Assembly: GCA_905250115.1 (NCBI GenBank)
Contig: CAJNOI010000028.1
Location: forward strand, 1-64,000
Direction of reading: 5' to 3'
Origin: Adineta steineri
Taxonomy: Eukaryota > Rotifera > Eurotatoria > Adinetida > Adinetidae
Length of the DNA stretch: 64,000 nucleotides
Shown here: piece by piece, positions 13,289-24,214 of the stretch
How the letters are laid out: every line of letters starts with the position of its first letter
Position numbering within the stretch: position 1 is the first letter of the stretch
Translations under genes and position numbers: made by a program
Notes under the pieces: model-generated
Databases searched by the model: none
Seen by the model: the letters and a program-made list of their open reading frames with translations, nothing else
What the model was told of the DNA's origin: nothing

Positions 13289-14348
13289 TCATTTTGATTT
13301 TCGTATGACTAAATGGATACGTTCTTCAATTTGTTTTATCGCCTGACGTCCAACACGACCATTAAACTCATCAGTTTCATCATGAACTTCGAGAAGTTCA
13401 ATTGAACATTCATTTCCTATAAATTAATAAATAGAATACTAGATTAGATATAAATTTTTTCTTTTACATACCAAATAAATTATTCACATTATCATCACTA
13501 AGAATATGAGGTGGAGCTACAAGAAAATATTTTGTAATATATCATTCTTAGAAAATATTTTGATAAAATACTAACGAGTATAATCTGGATCATTGTAGTT
13601 TATAGCTACCAGAAATAATTGAGTTTGCTCACGTGTCATCATTCGTAATAGACAATCTCGATATCTATAACAATAGATGGTAAATAAAAGAACAATTTGT
13701 CGATTCTTACGGTTCACGATCTAATGGATTAATAGCTACAAGTCCACCACGATCCCATATATAGTCAATAGACGGTAGAGTTCTAAAAATATTATCGATG
13801 GTAAAAATCAAAGAAATATCAATAGAATATTACTTGTTAAAAGAACAAAAATCAGTACAATATATAGTTATAGGACGATCAGTACCCTTTACCAATAAGT
13901 TATTAGTAAATATGTTAATTGATTATTTGAATTTACCTTATAAATTTGACATTGATTACTTTCATCATTTTCAATTTCATAGGAAATATTATTTTCATTA
14001 AAAAATGCGTTTATAGCAGTTTGCGAACCTTCAATACCAATAACACGATGGCCATTATCTAGTACGGCTATCATATCCAATGTTTTGCCACATAAAGGAA
14101 AGACGACACATAATTGTTTTTGTTCTGATGAAGTCAATTTGGGAATTAAATATGACTGAAATAGTCTTTTAAGTAATAGAAATAGAATGAATTAGATAGC
14201 ATATAAGAAAATGAATATATAATATTAACTTGCTAATAATCTTTCGATGGAATCCAATTTTATTATTTTGCCATGAATCAAGCCAATAATTCAAATTGGT
14301 ATCATTGGCTGGTTGAGTTTGCTCTTTGTCTGATGATGATTCACTCAT
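13289..14348 (-). CDS. TPMT: Thiopurine S-methyltransferase family protein
   Basis: An S-adenosylmethionine-dependent methyltransferase that methylates thiol or selenol groups. Seven minus-strand exons: 14230-14348, 13937-14165, 13834-13886, 13711-13782, 13576-13664, 13472-13516, 13289-13416. All introns are GT-AG and 45-65 bp except the one before the 14230 exon (64 bp) and all phases match, giving 244 residues against about 245 in vertebrate TPMT. Diagnostic segments are VVFPLCGKTLDM (SAM-binding motif I, residues about 57-68), GHRVIGIEGSQTAI, IYCTDF, and the strongly conserved YIWDRGGLVAINPLDR. The first exon supplies NYWLDSWQNNKIGFH, the usual TPMT N-terminal motif. It is divergently oriented from the LEA-like gene. 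The family is shared between bacteria and animals; the introns argue for long residence in a eukaryotic genome. Confidence 0.93.
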
Positions 14349-15881
14349 CTGATAAAGTAAGTTATTTTTTCAAATCTGTAAAGGTTATAGTACAAGTAGA
14401 AAAAAATGTTTCTTATTATAACAAATAATATTATTTTATATATTCTCCTTTATTAAGAAAATATCTTCAGTATATAAATTTATTTTACATCATAAATAAG
14501 CACTAAAACTATTAATAGAATTTATATTTTTTAAACTTTGTAGTATAGTTTTTCTTTCATCATTTTTTTCTTTTTTCTTTTAGTGTGAACATACGCAAGA
14601 GTCAGCAAGACGGAAAGAGAAATATCTACATTATAGAGTCATGCATGCCTAACACACAAAATCGTCCTTTTTTCTTCTGCTTAGCGTTTTTTTGACATCA
14701 AAAATCGAACTGAGTCATCAAGGATATATGCATGCATACACCATACAACAGAAGTATTCGTCATTATACCATTATAGCAGTAGATTGCTTCACTCGTTCT
14801 GTTTATGTATGTATGTATATATATAAAGCAGTAGAATAACCAATTCTGCTAGTCGTCATTTCTTGTTTTGTTGTTTCTGAAGTAAGAAAGAAAGAAAGAA
14901 AGAAATCATTACGCGGAATACAAAAAATAAAGAAAGGTTTATTACAATTATTATATTGCTTGATGCTATAACATTCTTTTATAAATATAACGATAGATAG
15001 CGTACATTCACTCTAGATCATTAGTTTGTCTTAGTCATTCTCTCTATAGATTAAAAAAAGCTGCTGCGATATGTGCGTTTTTTTTTTTCATCCGTATCTT
15101 TCTTTTTTTTTTACATTTCTTTCTATTTATCGAGAAGAGGAAAGAAATAGATAAAGTGGATAGAGACCACTAGCAAGCCAAAATAAACTTTGGCCTTTTT
15201 TTTTCTTCTCTTTATCATTCTTCCATTTAATGAGACACACGCGGGAGAAAGATGACGGCTATTTTTATAAGAGAAGTCAAGGCCAAATGATCATCTTATA
15301 TTTACATTACCTCGTAATAAGGTTTTTCTTTTTTTGTGTCACTTTTTTTGTTTTTTAGTACATAGTTCACTTCAGATAATTATTATAATAGACACAGCGA
15401 CATATATATTCATTCGTCGTTTCTTTTCTCACACTTCTATTATACATCTATATGAAAAACGGAAGGTCAGTAGCAGCTGACTGTTACTTGTTGTTTGTTT
15501 TTGTTGCTATTACAAGATAACAAGCTGCCAAAATCATCGATCATGTAATTATTCTTTTCTATCTTTTCTATCTTCTTTGTTGTTGTTGCTATTCTTCGAT
15601 TCGCGTTCATTGTGTATTTTAGATATTCTCTTATATATATACACATATATATCTATATCTATATCATTTCTCCAGGCTAACAAATCGACATCGTTATAAA
15701 CAGATAGATTAGATGAAATAATGTGCACAGCTGTGTCGTGTGCCAGCCTGAAGAATAGAAAAAGAAATACAAGTTGTTGTTAGGGATACACTTGTGACTA
15801 AGATATTTTATTATTATTATTCCTTGAATTTATCATTCTAGATTCTATTTTATTAAGTGAATAAATAAATAAATATATACA
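14349..15881. other. Intergenic region between divergent TPMT and LEA-like genes
   Basis: About 1.5 kb with no gene. It contains a GAAA microsatellite near 14885-14906 and many T runs. Promoters of both neighbours should lie here. Confidence 0.45.
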
Positions 15882-18303
15882 ATGGCTGATAATAATGAAG
15901 AAACAACAGAAGTACATGCCTACAAACCTGATGAACATGGTAAAAAACAAGTTTTTGTTTTAAATGAATAATTATTAAATTTCGTATTCTCTAGGTAATA
16001 CCGTTGTTATTGAAGGCGAAAAGAATTGGACAAATGATGATGCCACTGAAAGTCATCATCAAAAAGAACAAATAATTATTGATAATGTAGAGGATCCTCT
16101 TTCATCTGTAACTCATCGTCTTGAGGATGTTCATGTCACAGTTGAAAATGAGGCAACAACACCTATTGTAGAAGAAACTCGTTAGTTAAAATATTTATAT
16201 CTCGATTGATATTAATCCTTTATTTTTTGTCTAGACACAGCACCTGTGGAACATAAAAAAAAGAAAAAACATAGCAAAGGTAATTAGATTTTAATATTCT
16301 AATAAAAAAAAATGAAAATTATTTAATTAATATTTTAGGTAAAATTCATGAAGAAGTTGCTACAACTAATGATAAATTACATGAAACAAGTGAAAAAACG
16401 GAGAAAATCGCTGATCATGCTCATGGTTTGTTTATTGAGTTTTCTTTATTATATTCATAGAAAATTATTTTTCTAGATAAAGCTCATGAAATAAAAGAAG
16501 ATACAGTTGCTGCTGCACATGTAGCAGAAGAAAAGGCTGAAGATACAGCTCATAAAATTCAAGGTGAATTGACTTATTTTTTTTAATTAAATTAAATTTT
16601 TAATCATATTTATATTTGAATTTGTTTTAGATAAGGCTGCTGAAGTGAAACATGATGTCGAAGAAAAAGCATCCGATTTAACACATAGTGCCGAAGGTAG
16701 GTCAAGTGCTATTTTTGCGTAGAGTTTTTTCATGCTAGAGATTTTTTAAGAAAAAGCTGCTGAATTAAAACATGACGCTACTGTTGCTGCTCATGACGCT
16801 CAAGAGAAAACAAAAGAAATCGCACATAATATGCAAGGTATATTGAGCAGTTTTTTGAATGGACTATTTAAATATTAGAGTATTTATTAAGATAAAGCTA
16901 CTGAATTAAAACATGATGCTACTGTTGCTGCTCATAATGCTGAAGAAAAAGCATCGGAATTAGCACATAATATGCAAGGTAGATTGAGTAGTTTTTGAAT
17001 CGATTATTTAAATATTAAAGTATTTGTTAAGATAAAGCTACTGAATTAAAACATGATGCTACTGTTGCTGCTCATGATGCTCAAGAGAAAACAAAAGAAA
17101 TCGCACATAATATTCAAGGTATAAGCTTTATTAACAATTTTATTGAATGTTGTCTATGAAAACTCTAATTCTTACTAATAGAAAAAACTAACGAAATTGC
17201 TGCTAATACAAAAGATGCTATTATAAAAGGTGAAAAAATAGCTGAAGAAAAATTAACTGCTGCTAAAGAGACAATTAAAGGTTGGTGTTTTCGTCTAGAC
17301 AAATATGTATATAGCTTATTAAATTCTATATAATATTTAGAAAAAACCAATGAAGTCGTTGAAAATGTTCAACACATGGCACATGATGCAAGTGTTAAAG
17401 CACAAGAAATAGAAAAATCAGCTGAACATAAATTAGCAGAAGCTGAAAAAATTGGTAAAAACTTTTAAATGAATTTATTTTCTTTGAAATTTTCATTCTT
17501 TTTTTTAAATTAAGGTGAACAAAAAATTGAAGAAATAAAAGCATGGTCTAGTGAAAAAGGATCTCAAGCTCTAGCTGAAGCTAGTGAAATACTTGATGCT
17601 ACACAATCAGCAATTGCTACTGGTGCAGCAGTTGTAACTGAAAAGGTTAAAGAAGGAATAGAAGCCGCATCTGAAGCTGCATCTAATCTCAAAACAACTG
17701 CAGGACAATTAGCCGCTGATGCTTCAGAAAAAGCTAGTGCCGCTGCTGATGTTGTTGCTACCAAAGTAGTTGAAGCAAAAGATGCAACAGTCTCAGCTGC
17801 ACAAACTGCTTCAGCAACAGTACAAGGTAAATAAGTGATTATAAGAAAAAATTTACAAATATCATTTAATAGAAACGACAGGCAATCTCGTCGAGAGCAC
17901 CAAATCAGTGTTAACGACATCAACCGCTTCACATTCTGCACCTCGAGTTGAAGTTGTTGACAAAAAATCTACTACAACTTCTACTCTGAATACAGACAAT
18001 GTATCTCAAGAGGTTTATGTAACTAAAACATCGGCAGAAACTGCTTATGGTCCAACTCCAGTTACTGCCGAGCAAACATCACCAAATGCACCTGCAGCAA
18101 AATCACCTACTGGTCCAATTACGTCGATTCGTAACTTTTTCAGCAGAATATTTTCGTCGAATAATTCACGTCAAGCACAAAATGCTGAACGACAAAAATC
18201 CATTACTACAGAAACGATAGCTGCTCAACCAACTGAAACAATAACAGCAACAACAACAACAACAACTGTTGTTGCATCAAATAATCCATCAACAGCATCT
18301 TAA
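15882..18303 (+). CDS. LEA-like amphipathic helical repeat protein
   Basis: Resembles group 3 late embryogenesis abundant proteins, which protect proteins and membranes during drying. Thirteen exons: 15882-15939, 15995-16180, 16235-16279, 16339-16425, 16477-16563, 16631-16696, 16751-16837, 16892-16978, 17032-17118, 17182-17280, 17341-17454, 17515-17826, 17873-18303; 581 residues. Every intron is phase 1 and every internal exon is a multiple of three, so exons can be added or lost freely. Exons 4-9 encode Lys/Glu/Ala/His repeats of the type DKATELKHDATVAAH; exons 7, 8 and 9 are near copies of 87 bp each. Exon 12 is Ala-rich helix and exon 13 is a Ser/Thr-rich disordered tail ending STAS. I see no signal peptide, membrane segment or ER-retention signal, so a cytosolic location is likely. 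Perilipin/apolipoprotein-like or generic coiled-coil proteins remain alternatives. Confidence 0.65.
16751..17118 (+). repeat. Tandem exon-plus-intron duplication in the LEA-like gene
   Basis: Three units with a period of 140-141 bp (exon starts 16751, 16892, 17032). Both the 87-bp exons and the intervening introns (each containing TTTAAATATTA and ending TATTTRTTAAG) are nearly identical, so the duplications are recent and took in whole exon-intron units. Confidence 0.85.
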
Positions 18304-20203
18304 AGCATTTACATTCATGTGCTCTTTTTTTTTATTTCTATGGCTCTTACTTTATTTGTTTTCTTTTTGTTTTGCTTGAGATATACACAATACTGCCAAA
18401 ACCAGAAAACTTTACCTTTTATTTGTTCAATCTGTGTATAATCATGAGTTTGTCGTTATATTGGAAAAAAANNNNNNNNNNNNNNNNNNNNNNNNNNNNN
18501 NNNNNNNNNNNNNNNNNNNNNNNNNNNNNNNNNNNNNNNNNNNNNNNNNNNNNNNNNNNNNNNNNNNNNNNAAAAAAAATGTCATAGTTATTGTTCATAT
18601 TCAATAGAGTCACAAAGTTGGTTGAGACAAGTTAGACTCAATGCCAATGACGTATTGTAATAGAATTAGATTTAATTGATTCGGATTAATGAAATATGTT
18701 AAGAACCGATGAAGATATAAGAGGTATTAACTGAAATTGCGATTGATATATATTTTAACAATATGTCAAACAGTTAAATATCAGGATTAATATTTATAAC
18801 TTCATTTTGTATCCATTCTTCGTAACTTATTGAATAATTTATATTTCTCTTGATGTGAACGTCTGTCAGACAAAAAAAAATCCTGTTTATATCTAATTAT
18901 TAAGTGTCACATGACATAAAGTACTCCAATAGTCTACTTAAGATTATCTTTAAGAAGTTTTCCATATAAATAAGGATATAGTTCATTCAGTTCTTATCTT
19001 ACTAAAACAAGTGCGAAGTATTCATTAGCTTTTTCTTGTTAAACTAATTTTCTTTCATAAGTGATATAATAATCGAAGTTCAATGTTAATATCCTACAAT
19101 TAATGATCTATATCACACATATTTTAATGTGATATATATATATTTTTTGTCTTTTTCCGCTGAAAGTTTTTTTCTTACATCATATAGGATATTGTTGATT
19201 AGAAAAAGAATCAAGGTAACCTTATTTTACTCTTATGCACTCTATAATAAATTAGATAGAATATAAAAACGAAGAAGAAAAGAAAACGTCGGTGTTTTAT
19301 ATAAATGTTATTAAAAATTAATCATTGAGAATAATTGAAATCTGAAGCTTTGAAAAAAAAATAGCAAAGTTCTTTTTTGTTTCTATCCAGGGTTCTTATA
19401 TTTCAAGTATGAAGAAGTAAGCTTCTTGATAAAATCAAATCTCTTGAGAGCTTTTTTTTCGGCATTTCTAGAAAGAATATGTGACATGATGGTTGTCGAC
19501 GTGAATAAAAGATTTTTTTTTTAAATAGATATAATCGTGTTTTTAGATAATACGTCTATCTTTTCTTTAAACCTTCCGTTGATTTGACATTTCTATGAAT
19601 TCAAAGTTGTGCTTTTTTTAACTCATATATATATATATAGTTCTTTTTTCTTCTTCTCTTTTTTAACATGTTTCTATCATGTATGCACTCGACCTCGAAC
19701 GTCATCATCACCATCATATGGCGCACGATCAACCATATTTCGCTCAGTTCTTCTGTTGTAGTTGTTCTGTTTCTCCTTGTTCGTTATAATATATTCTTAT
19801 TATTATTCTTTCATATAGTATTTTTCACGACAATTACCTACCTCTCAAGGGGTGTATTAAACATTGTAAAAGGAAGGAATAGTGAGTTTGCTTTTTAACC
19901 AATATAAAATATTACTTAGAAAAAACTGATAATAATTCCTTAATGAGGCTTTTGCATTTTTTTTTTCTGTTTCTGACATATCTAATTTAAATTGTTAAGC
20001 ATACAAGACATTCATTTGTCTACAAACGAGTTCCTTATGTTCATGTTTTTTCTCTTCTTCTTCTTCTTCTTCTTCTTTTTTTTGTCTATCCATGTCAAGC
20101 CATATGTCGTCGTCCGAACTGCCTTCTAGTTATTTTATCACATATTATTCTTTCAGCTAGGTCAAATTTATTCATTCTTGTTCCTAGAATAATAATTACA
20201 AAT
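18304..20203. other. Intergenic region containing an assembly gap
   Basis: Includes the 3' UTR of the LEA-like gene, the 100-N gap and about 1.6 kb of AT-rich sequence with no convincing gene. A (TTC)n run is at 20053-20076. Confidence 0.45.
18472..18571. other. Assembly gap (100 N)
   Basis: Exactly 100 N, flanked by A-rich sequence on both sides; the size is probably nominal. Confidence 0.98.
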
Positions 20204-21436
20204 ATGGATGAAAAGAACAGATCAAAAACTGATGTTTTGGAACAAATTTATGTGTACATAAGTTTTTTAATTTATTCCAATGTCCATTTGTATTAATATT
20301 TTTCATTTAGACATGATGTTTACAATCGATTGGGTTCAACAACATTAACACAAGATACAACAGTATGGCCAAAAGTTCGAAAATTTCTTAATCGTATATC
20401 ATTACAACATAAAAATGCTTTAGTTGCTGATGTTGGTATGTTAAAAAATGTTTTTTTTTGATAATTAACAAATATTATTTTTTTCCTATTCAAATATGTA
20501 AAGGTTGTGGTAATGGAAAATATGTTAAACTAAAATCAGATTTATTCACAATTGGTTGTGATCGTAGTGATCAATTATGTGAAATAGCTCGAGAAAAATA
20601 TTCTTATATACCAATTATAATAGCTGACAATCTTCATCTACCATATCGAGATAATTTATTTGATGCTGTACTTTCAGTTGGTGTTATTCATCATTTAGCT
20701 ACTCATAAACGACGTGTACAAGCTATCCAAGGTAATATTTTTTTTCTTGTTCTTAATTAAGATTTTTATTTTTAGAATGTCTACGAATTTTAAATCCAAA
20801 TGGTGGTCAGTTATTAATATATACTTGGGCTTTGGAACAAAAACATCGCACAGTAAGTGATTAGAGAAGAAGAAAAATAGTTAATTTCAGAGAGTTTTAT
20901 TATAGTTTGCTAGTCAAGACGTTCTTATTCCATGTATTAATGATCAAATACGTTCAGGTATGATTATTTTATATGATATGTTTCAATAATTTTATTTCAA
21001 TCTATTAGATATTGTTCATGATAAAAATTTTCAGTCATCAACATTACTTTCGATGAATGAAAAATTTTCACAAAATATTGAACAAGAATCTTCTAGAGGA
21101 ACAACATTTTCCATGGTTGATTCTCTACAAAATTTATTTCAACGAATTGTAAAACCATCGTCGTCGTCATCTACTCCATCGACACCAAAATTATCTCATC
21201 AAGATCGTTTAACATTTCGTATTCGTCCATTTCCAATGAGTTCATATAATGATGAACAAATTAATACGAATCCATGTAATAAACGTTTTTATCATGTATT
21301 TAAACATGGTGAACTTGAAATGCTCATTGAAGAAGCGTCAAAAACTATAGTCGGATCAAGAATAGTCAAATCTTATTATGATCATGGAAATTGGTGTGCT
21401 ATTGTACAAAAAGATATTGACATCGGTTCACTGTGA
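20204..21436 (+). CDS. TRMT9B: TRM9/TRMT9B-like tRNA wobble-uridine methyltransferase
   Basis: Members of the Trm9/ALKBH8 methyltransferase branch complete mcm5U at the tRNA wobble position. Six exons: 20204-20253, 20311-20435, 20504-20731, 20776-20852, 20906-20957, 21009-21436; 319 residues. The N-terminus has the family motif EQIYVHDVYN, then SAM motif I (ADVGCGNGKY, about residues 55-64), a conserved CDNL-like stretch (IADNLHLPYRDNLFDAVLS), GVIHHLAT, and QLLIYTWALEQ. The C-terminus has FYHVFKHGEL and DHGNWC, as in TRMT9B and ALKBH8. There is no RRM or AlkB domain, so a stand-alone Trm9/TRMT9B form is preferred. Residues about 195-260 are a Ser-rich, less conserved insert. Catalytic competence cannot be judged from sequence alone. 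Confidence 0.88.
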
Positions 21437-22688
21437 TTCTTTTTTTATCTAGGAAAAATAAATTTTTTCATCATAATATAAAAATATATATATAAAAGAA
21501 TACCTTCGCGTATAAGTAGTGACACGGAACAAAGCAGAACATCATGTCTAGAAAAATTAGATGTACCCATTCTTCCATGGTGTAACCTTCATTTTTGTTA
21601 TTGTCAATTGAAACTACTCACACGTTTTGAAAGGAAAGAAATTTGATGGAAAAAAGATAACTGAGAAGTTAATCAATAATTTATTATCATATGATATATG
21701 TCATCGTCTTAATACCACTATTCGATGTGCTTGCTTAGAACATTATCATATAATTTCATTTATGTCTACATGATCTATTTTTTGTAATTATATCGTTTGA
21801 AGGATGTCCTTGAAAAAAAACATACGCAACTATTGATCAAAATAACTATATGTAATATAGATAACTAAATTGATGTCATTATGATATTATAGGAAATGAG
21901 TTTAAAGTATTCTGTTTTCCGTAAACATTTATAATAGATACTTTAAAAAAAAATGTTGAAGTAAGAAGTGATAATTATACGAAAAAACAAAAGAACTGAC
22001 AGACGAGTTGAGACTCATTTAAAAAATACAGTGCAAAATTGTTTCAAATATCATTTATTGAAATATTGAACTTTAAAAAGTATGATCAATCGTCCGGATA
22101 TCCCAATGCTCACTTTTTTTGTACTAGTTGTATTCCGTATATAATAATGAATATTCTTAGTAAAAACAGATACCTTGATTGTTTTTATTCACAACTATTT
22201 TACATATGGCCTAATCCTTAGAGACTTCTCTTTCAAATATTATGATGAAGAAATAACACATCTGCTGATACCACTACGAGCACTTTTGTTGGTCTTATCA
22301 ATATAATTATTTTTTCAATAATTTGTTGCACTATTCGCGTTTTTATTAACATATGATGTGTGAAGACACCAACAGGTTTTTGATCCAAATTAGTTTCAAA
22401 AATGAAGTGAACTGCCTGCGATAAACGAAATTATTCTCTTACATCTTTAATAAATGATGGTCTCTACTAAAGTTGATCAGTGCGGAAAATATTTAGTGGT
22501 TTTTGAATCATAAGAGGCTACTCGAGCATATGTACATTTAAAATTTTTAACAATATCCGAAAAATTAGATAGTATTGCTGAAGTTCTTGAGACTCACCCC
22601 CACCCACACCCTCAAGATGCCTGACATCATTCTCATCTCATACAAATATGAATTCATTTTTTAGGTAAATCATTACATAATGTTAATA
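21437..22688. other. Convergent intergenic region
   Basis: Lies between the 3' ends of the TRM9-like gene and the leftward EGF-7TM gene. No supported gene. A C-rich telomere-like motif is at 22595-22616. Confidence 0.45.
22595..22616 (-). repeat. Telomere-like GGGTGTGGGTG motif (left copy)
   Basis: On the minus strand the motif reads CTTGAGGGTGTGGGTG and continues G-rich. The same 16 bases occur on the plus strand at 27480-27495, so the copies are inverted. A related copy is at 35660-35674. Confidence 0.6.
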
Positions 22689-23894
22689 TTAGTAACGCAT
22701 CTCAGACAGATTATTGTCTTTGATAGTTTTATAATGGAAGGCAGTGCGAGTTTTTTTCTTCATTTTCATAAGACATTTGCCAATGGGTGATGAATGTAAG
22801 AACTCTGTCCAGTATACCGGTGATAAATAAATATATAGATAAAATGTTATTATAAATGGAAGAGTTTGTAGGATAACAAATACTATAGCTAAACGTGCGG
22901 CAAGTGATGTATAAGCCATTGAACAGGTCATAATAAAATCCATTATAGTACTAGGTAACTGACTAAGAGTTTGAACTAAGTACGGTATGAAAAAATCTCT
23001 ATGTTTACGTAAGATAAGATAAACTTGGGTAGGTAATGAATCAGCATCTACAAAACGTCGACGATGTCTGAACAGATGTCCTAACACCACAATGTTCATT
23101 ATAATATAGAGAAGATAAAATGCAAATACATGAATGCGTGTAACAGTTCGAAATAAAATATATCCGAGTGGCGTGAAGTTCATGCACTGTACAGGCCGCA
23201 ATTCTGCAGATTGATTTTGACGAACTGTGAAAACTCCGGGAAGACTACTCAATGAACAAATAATTATAATAACAATAGACGCTATAATTGAACGACATCT
23301 CGAATCGTGTAGTCCATAGTTACTAGAACAGGCAACTAACGCGCGTTCTATTGCTACACTAGCAATAAACCAATTGTACATAGCAACGAGAGGAACATAA
23401 AGAAATTTTCCATACATAATACACTTAAGATCAGCAAACAGTAATGGTTGTGCTAATTCTTTGACATGTAAAGATAATGAAACAAATATAAGCAATATTA
23501 GACCAATAAATATTGAAACAATTGATAACATTATTAGAAAGATTCCTAAGTTTGTTTCACGTATTTTTCTACATAAATACGTTTGTAAACATAGTATTCC
23601 ATTTAAAAAAAGAAATGTACCGTATACTATCATAATAATAGCCGGAATGAGAGTTCCATTTGTTGCTATTTGATTGTAAGGTATAAATGATGGCCACAAA
23701 TTTCTAGATGTTTTTTCTTCTTCACAATGTTCGCCGATAAAACAAGGTAAGCATACACATCTAGGTTTGATTTTGTCATTGAAAACACAGTAACCATGAT
23801 TTTCTATACAAGTATTGTTTTCCGAAGAACACAACGTTAAATTATATAAATTTAAACAGAGGGAAATATCTGGTCCACATTGAAAAGCACTCAT
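22689..23894 (-). CDS. EGF-like domain seven-transmembrane receptor (rhodopsin-like GPCR)
   Basis: A single open exon of 401 residues. The N-terminal about 60 residues are Cys-rich and match an EGF-like module (CIENHGYC...RCVCLPCFIGEHCEE). Seven hydrophobic segments follow, from about residue 78 (PAIIMIVYGTFLFLNGIL) to a last one near 345-375 ending in a YLYIYLSPVYW stretch. At the end of TM3 the sequence is SVAIERALVAC, with ERA in place of the usual DRY. The cytoplasmic tail is short and basic. No signal peptide follows the ATG at 23892-23894; a splice-acceptor-like AACAG lies 5 bases upstream on the coding strand, so a 5' exon with a signal peptide is possible. Ligand unknown. Its neighbours in the 22.6-27.5 kb island also lack introns. 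Confidence 0.72.
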   Translation of the reverse strand: MSAFQCGPDISLCLNLYNLTLCSSENNTCIENHGYCVFNDKIKPRCVCLPCFIGEHCEEEKTSRNLWPSFIPYNQIATNGTLIPAIIMIVYGTFLFLNGILCLQTYLCRKIRETNLGIFLIMLSIVSIFIGLILLIFVSLSLHVKELAQPLLFADLKCIMYGKFLYVPLVAMYNWFIASVAIERALVACSSNYGLHDSRCRSIIASIVIIIICSLSSLPGVFTVRQNQSAELRPVQCMNFTPLGYILFRTVTRIHVFAFYLLYIIMNIVVLGHLFRHRRRFVDADSLPTQVYLILRKHRDFFIPYLVQTLSQLPSTIMDFIMTCSMAYTSLAARLAIVFVILQTLPFIITFYLYIYLSPVYWTEFLHSSPIGKCLMKMKKKTRTAFHYKTIKDNNLSEMRY

Positions 23895-24214
23895 AATACT
23901 GTTAATAAAGGAATATTATCGACACTTTCTGCTTTTTATTTTTTTCAAATTGAAGACGTGATTTATAATATATGCAAATGCACTTCCTTTTCTTTTTGTG
24001 TCGATATTACTCATTCTAAACTCATTTACCTGTGTAATAAGTACTATTTTTACTTCATTTTTCATAGACCGTTTGATATTACTTGTTTACTTGGATATTT
24101 CTTTCTTTCTTTCTGCCATATTCTTAAATGATTCATAATGTAGGAAGTACAAATAAATGATGAGACGTAAATCGTAACTTAGTCATTATTTAAACATATA
24201 TTTTATGCAAAAAT
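23895..24214. promoter_or_regulatory. Short divergent intergenic region (receptor / ankyrin-ART)
   Basis: 320 bp between two divergent start codons, so it must hold both promoters unless an upstream exon of the receptor lies here. No specific element recognised. Confidence 0.35.

Noticed and set aside
17564-17941. Open frame of 125 codons on the minus strand
   Set aside because: Antisense shadow of the Ala/Ser-rich LEA-like exon 12 (17515-17826); the plus-strand frame has matching splice phases and composition.
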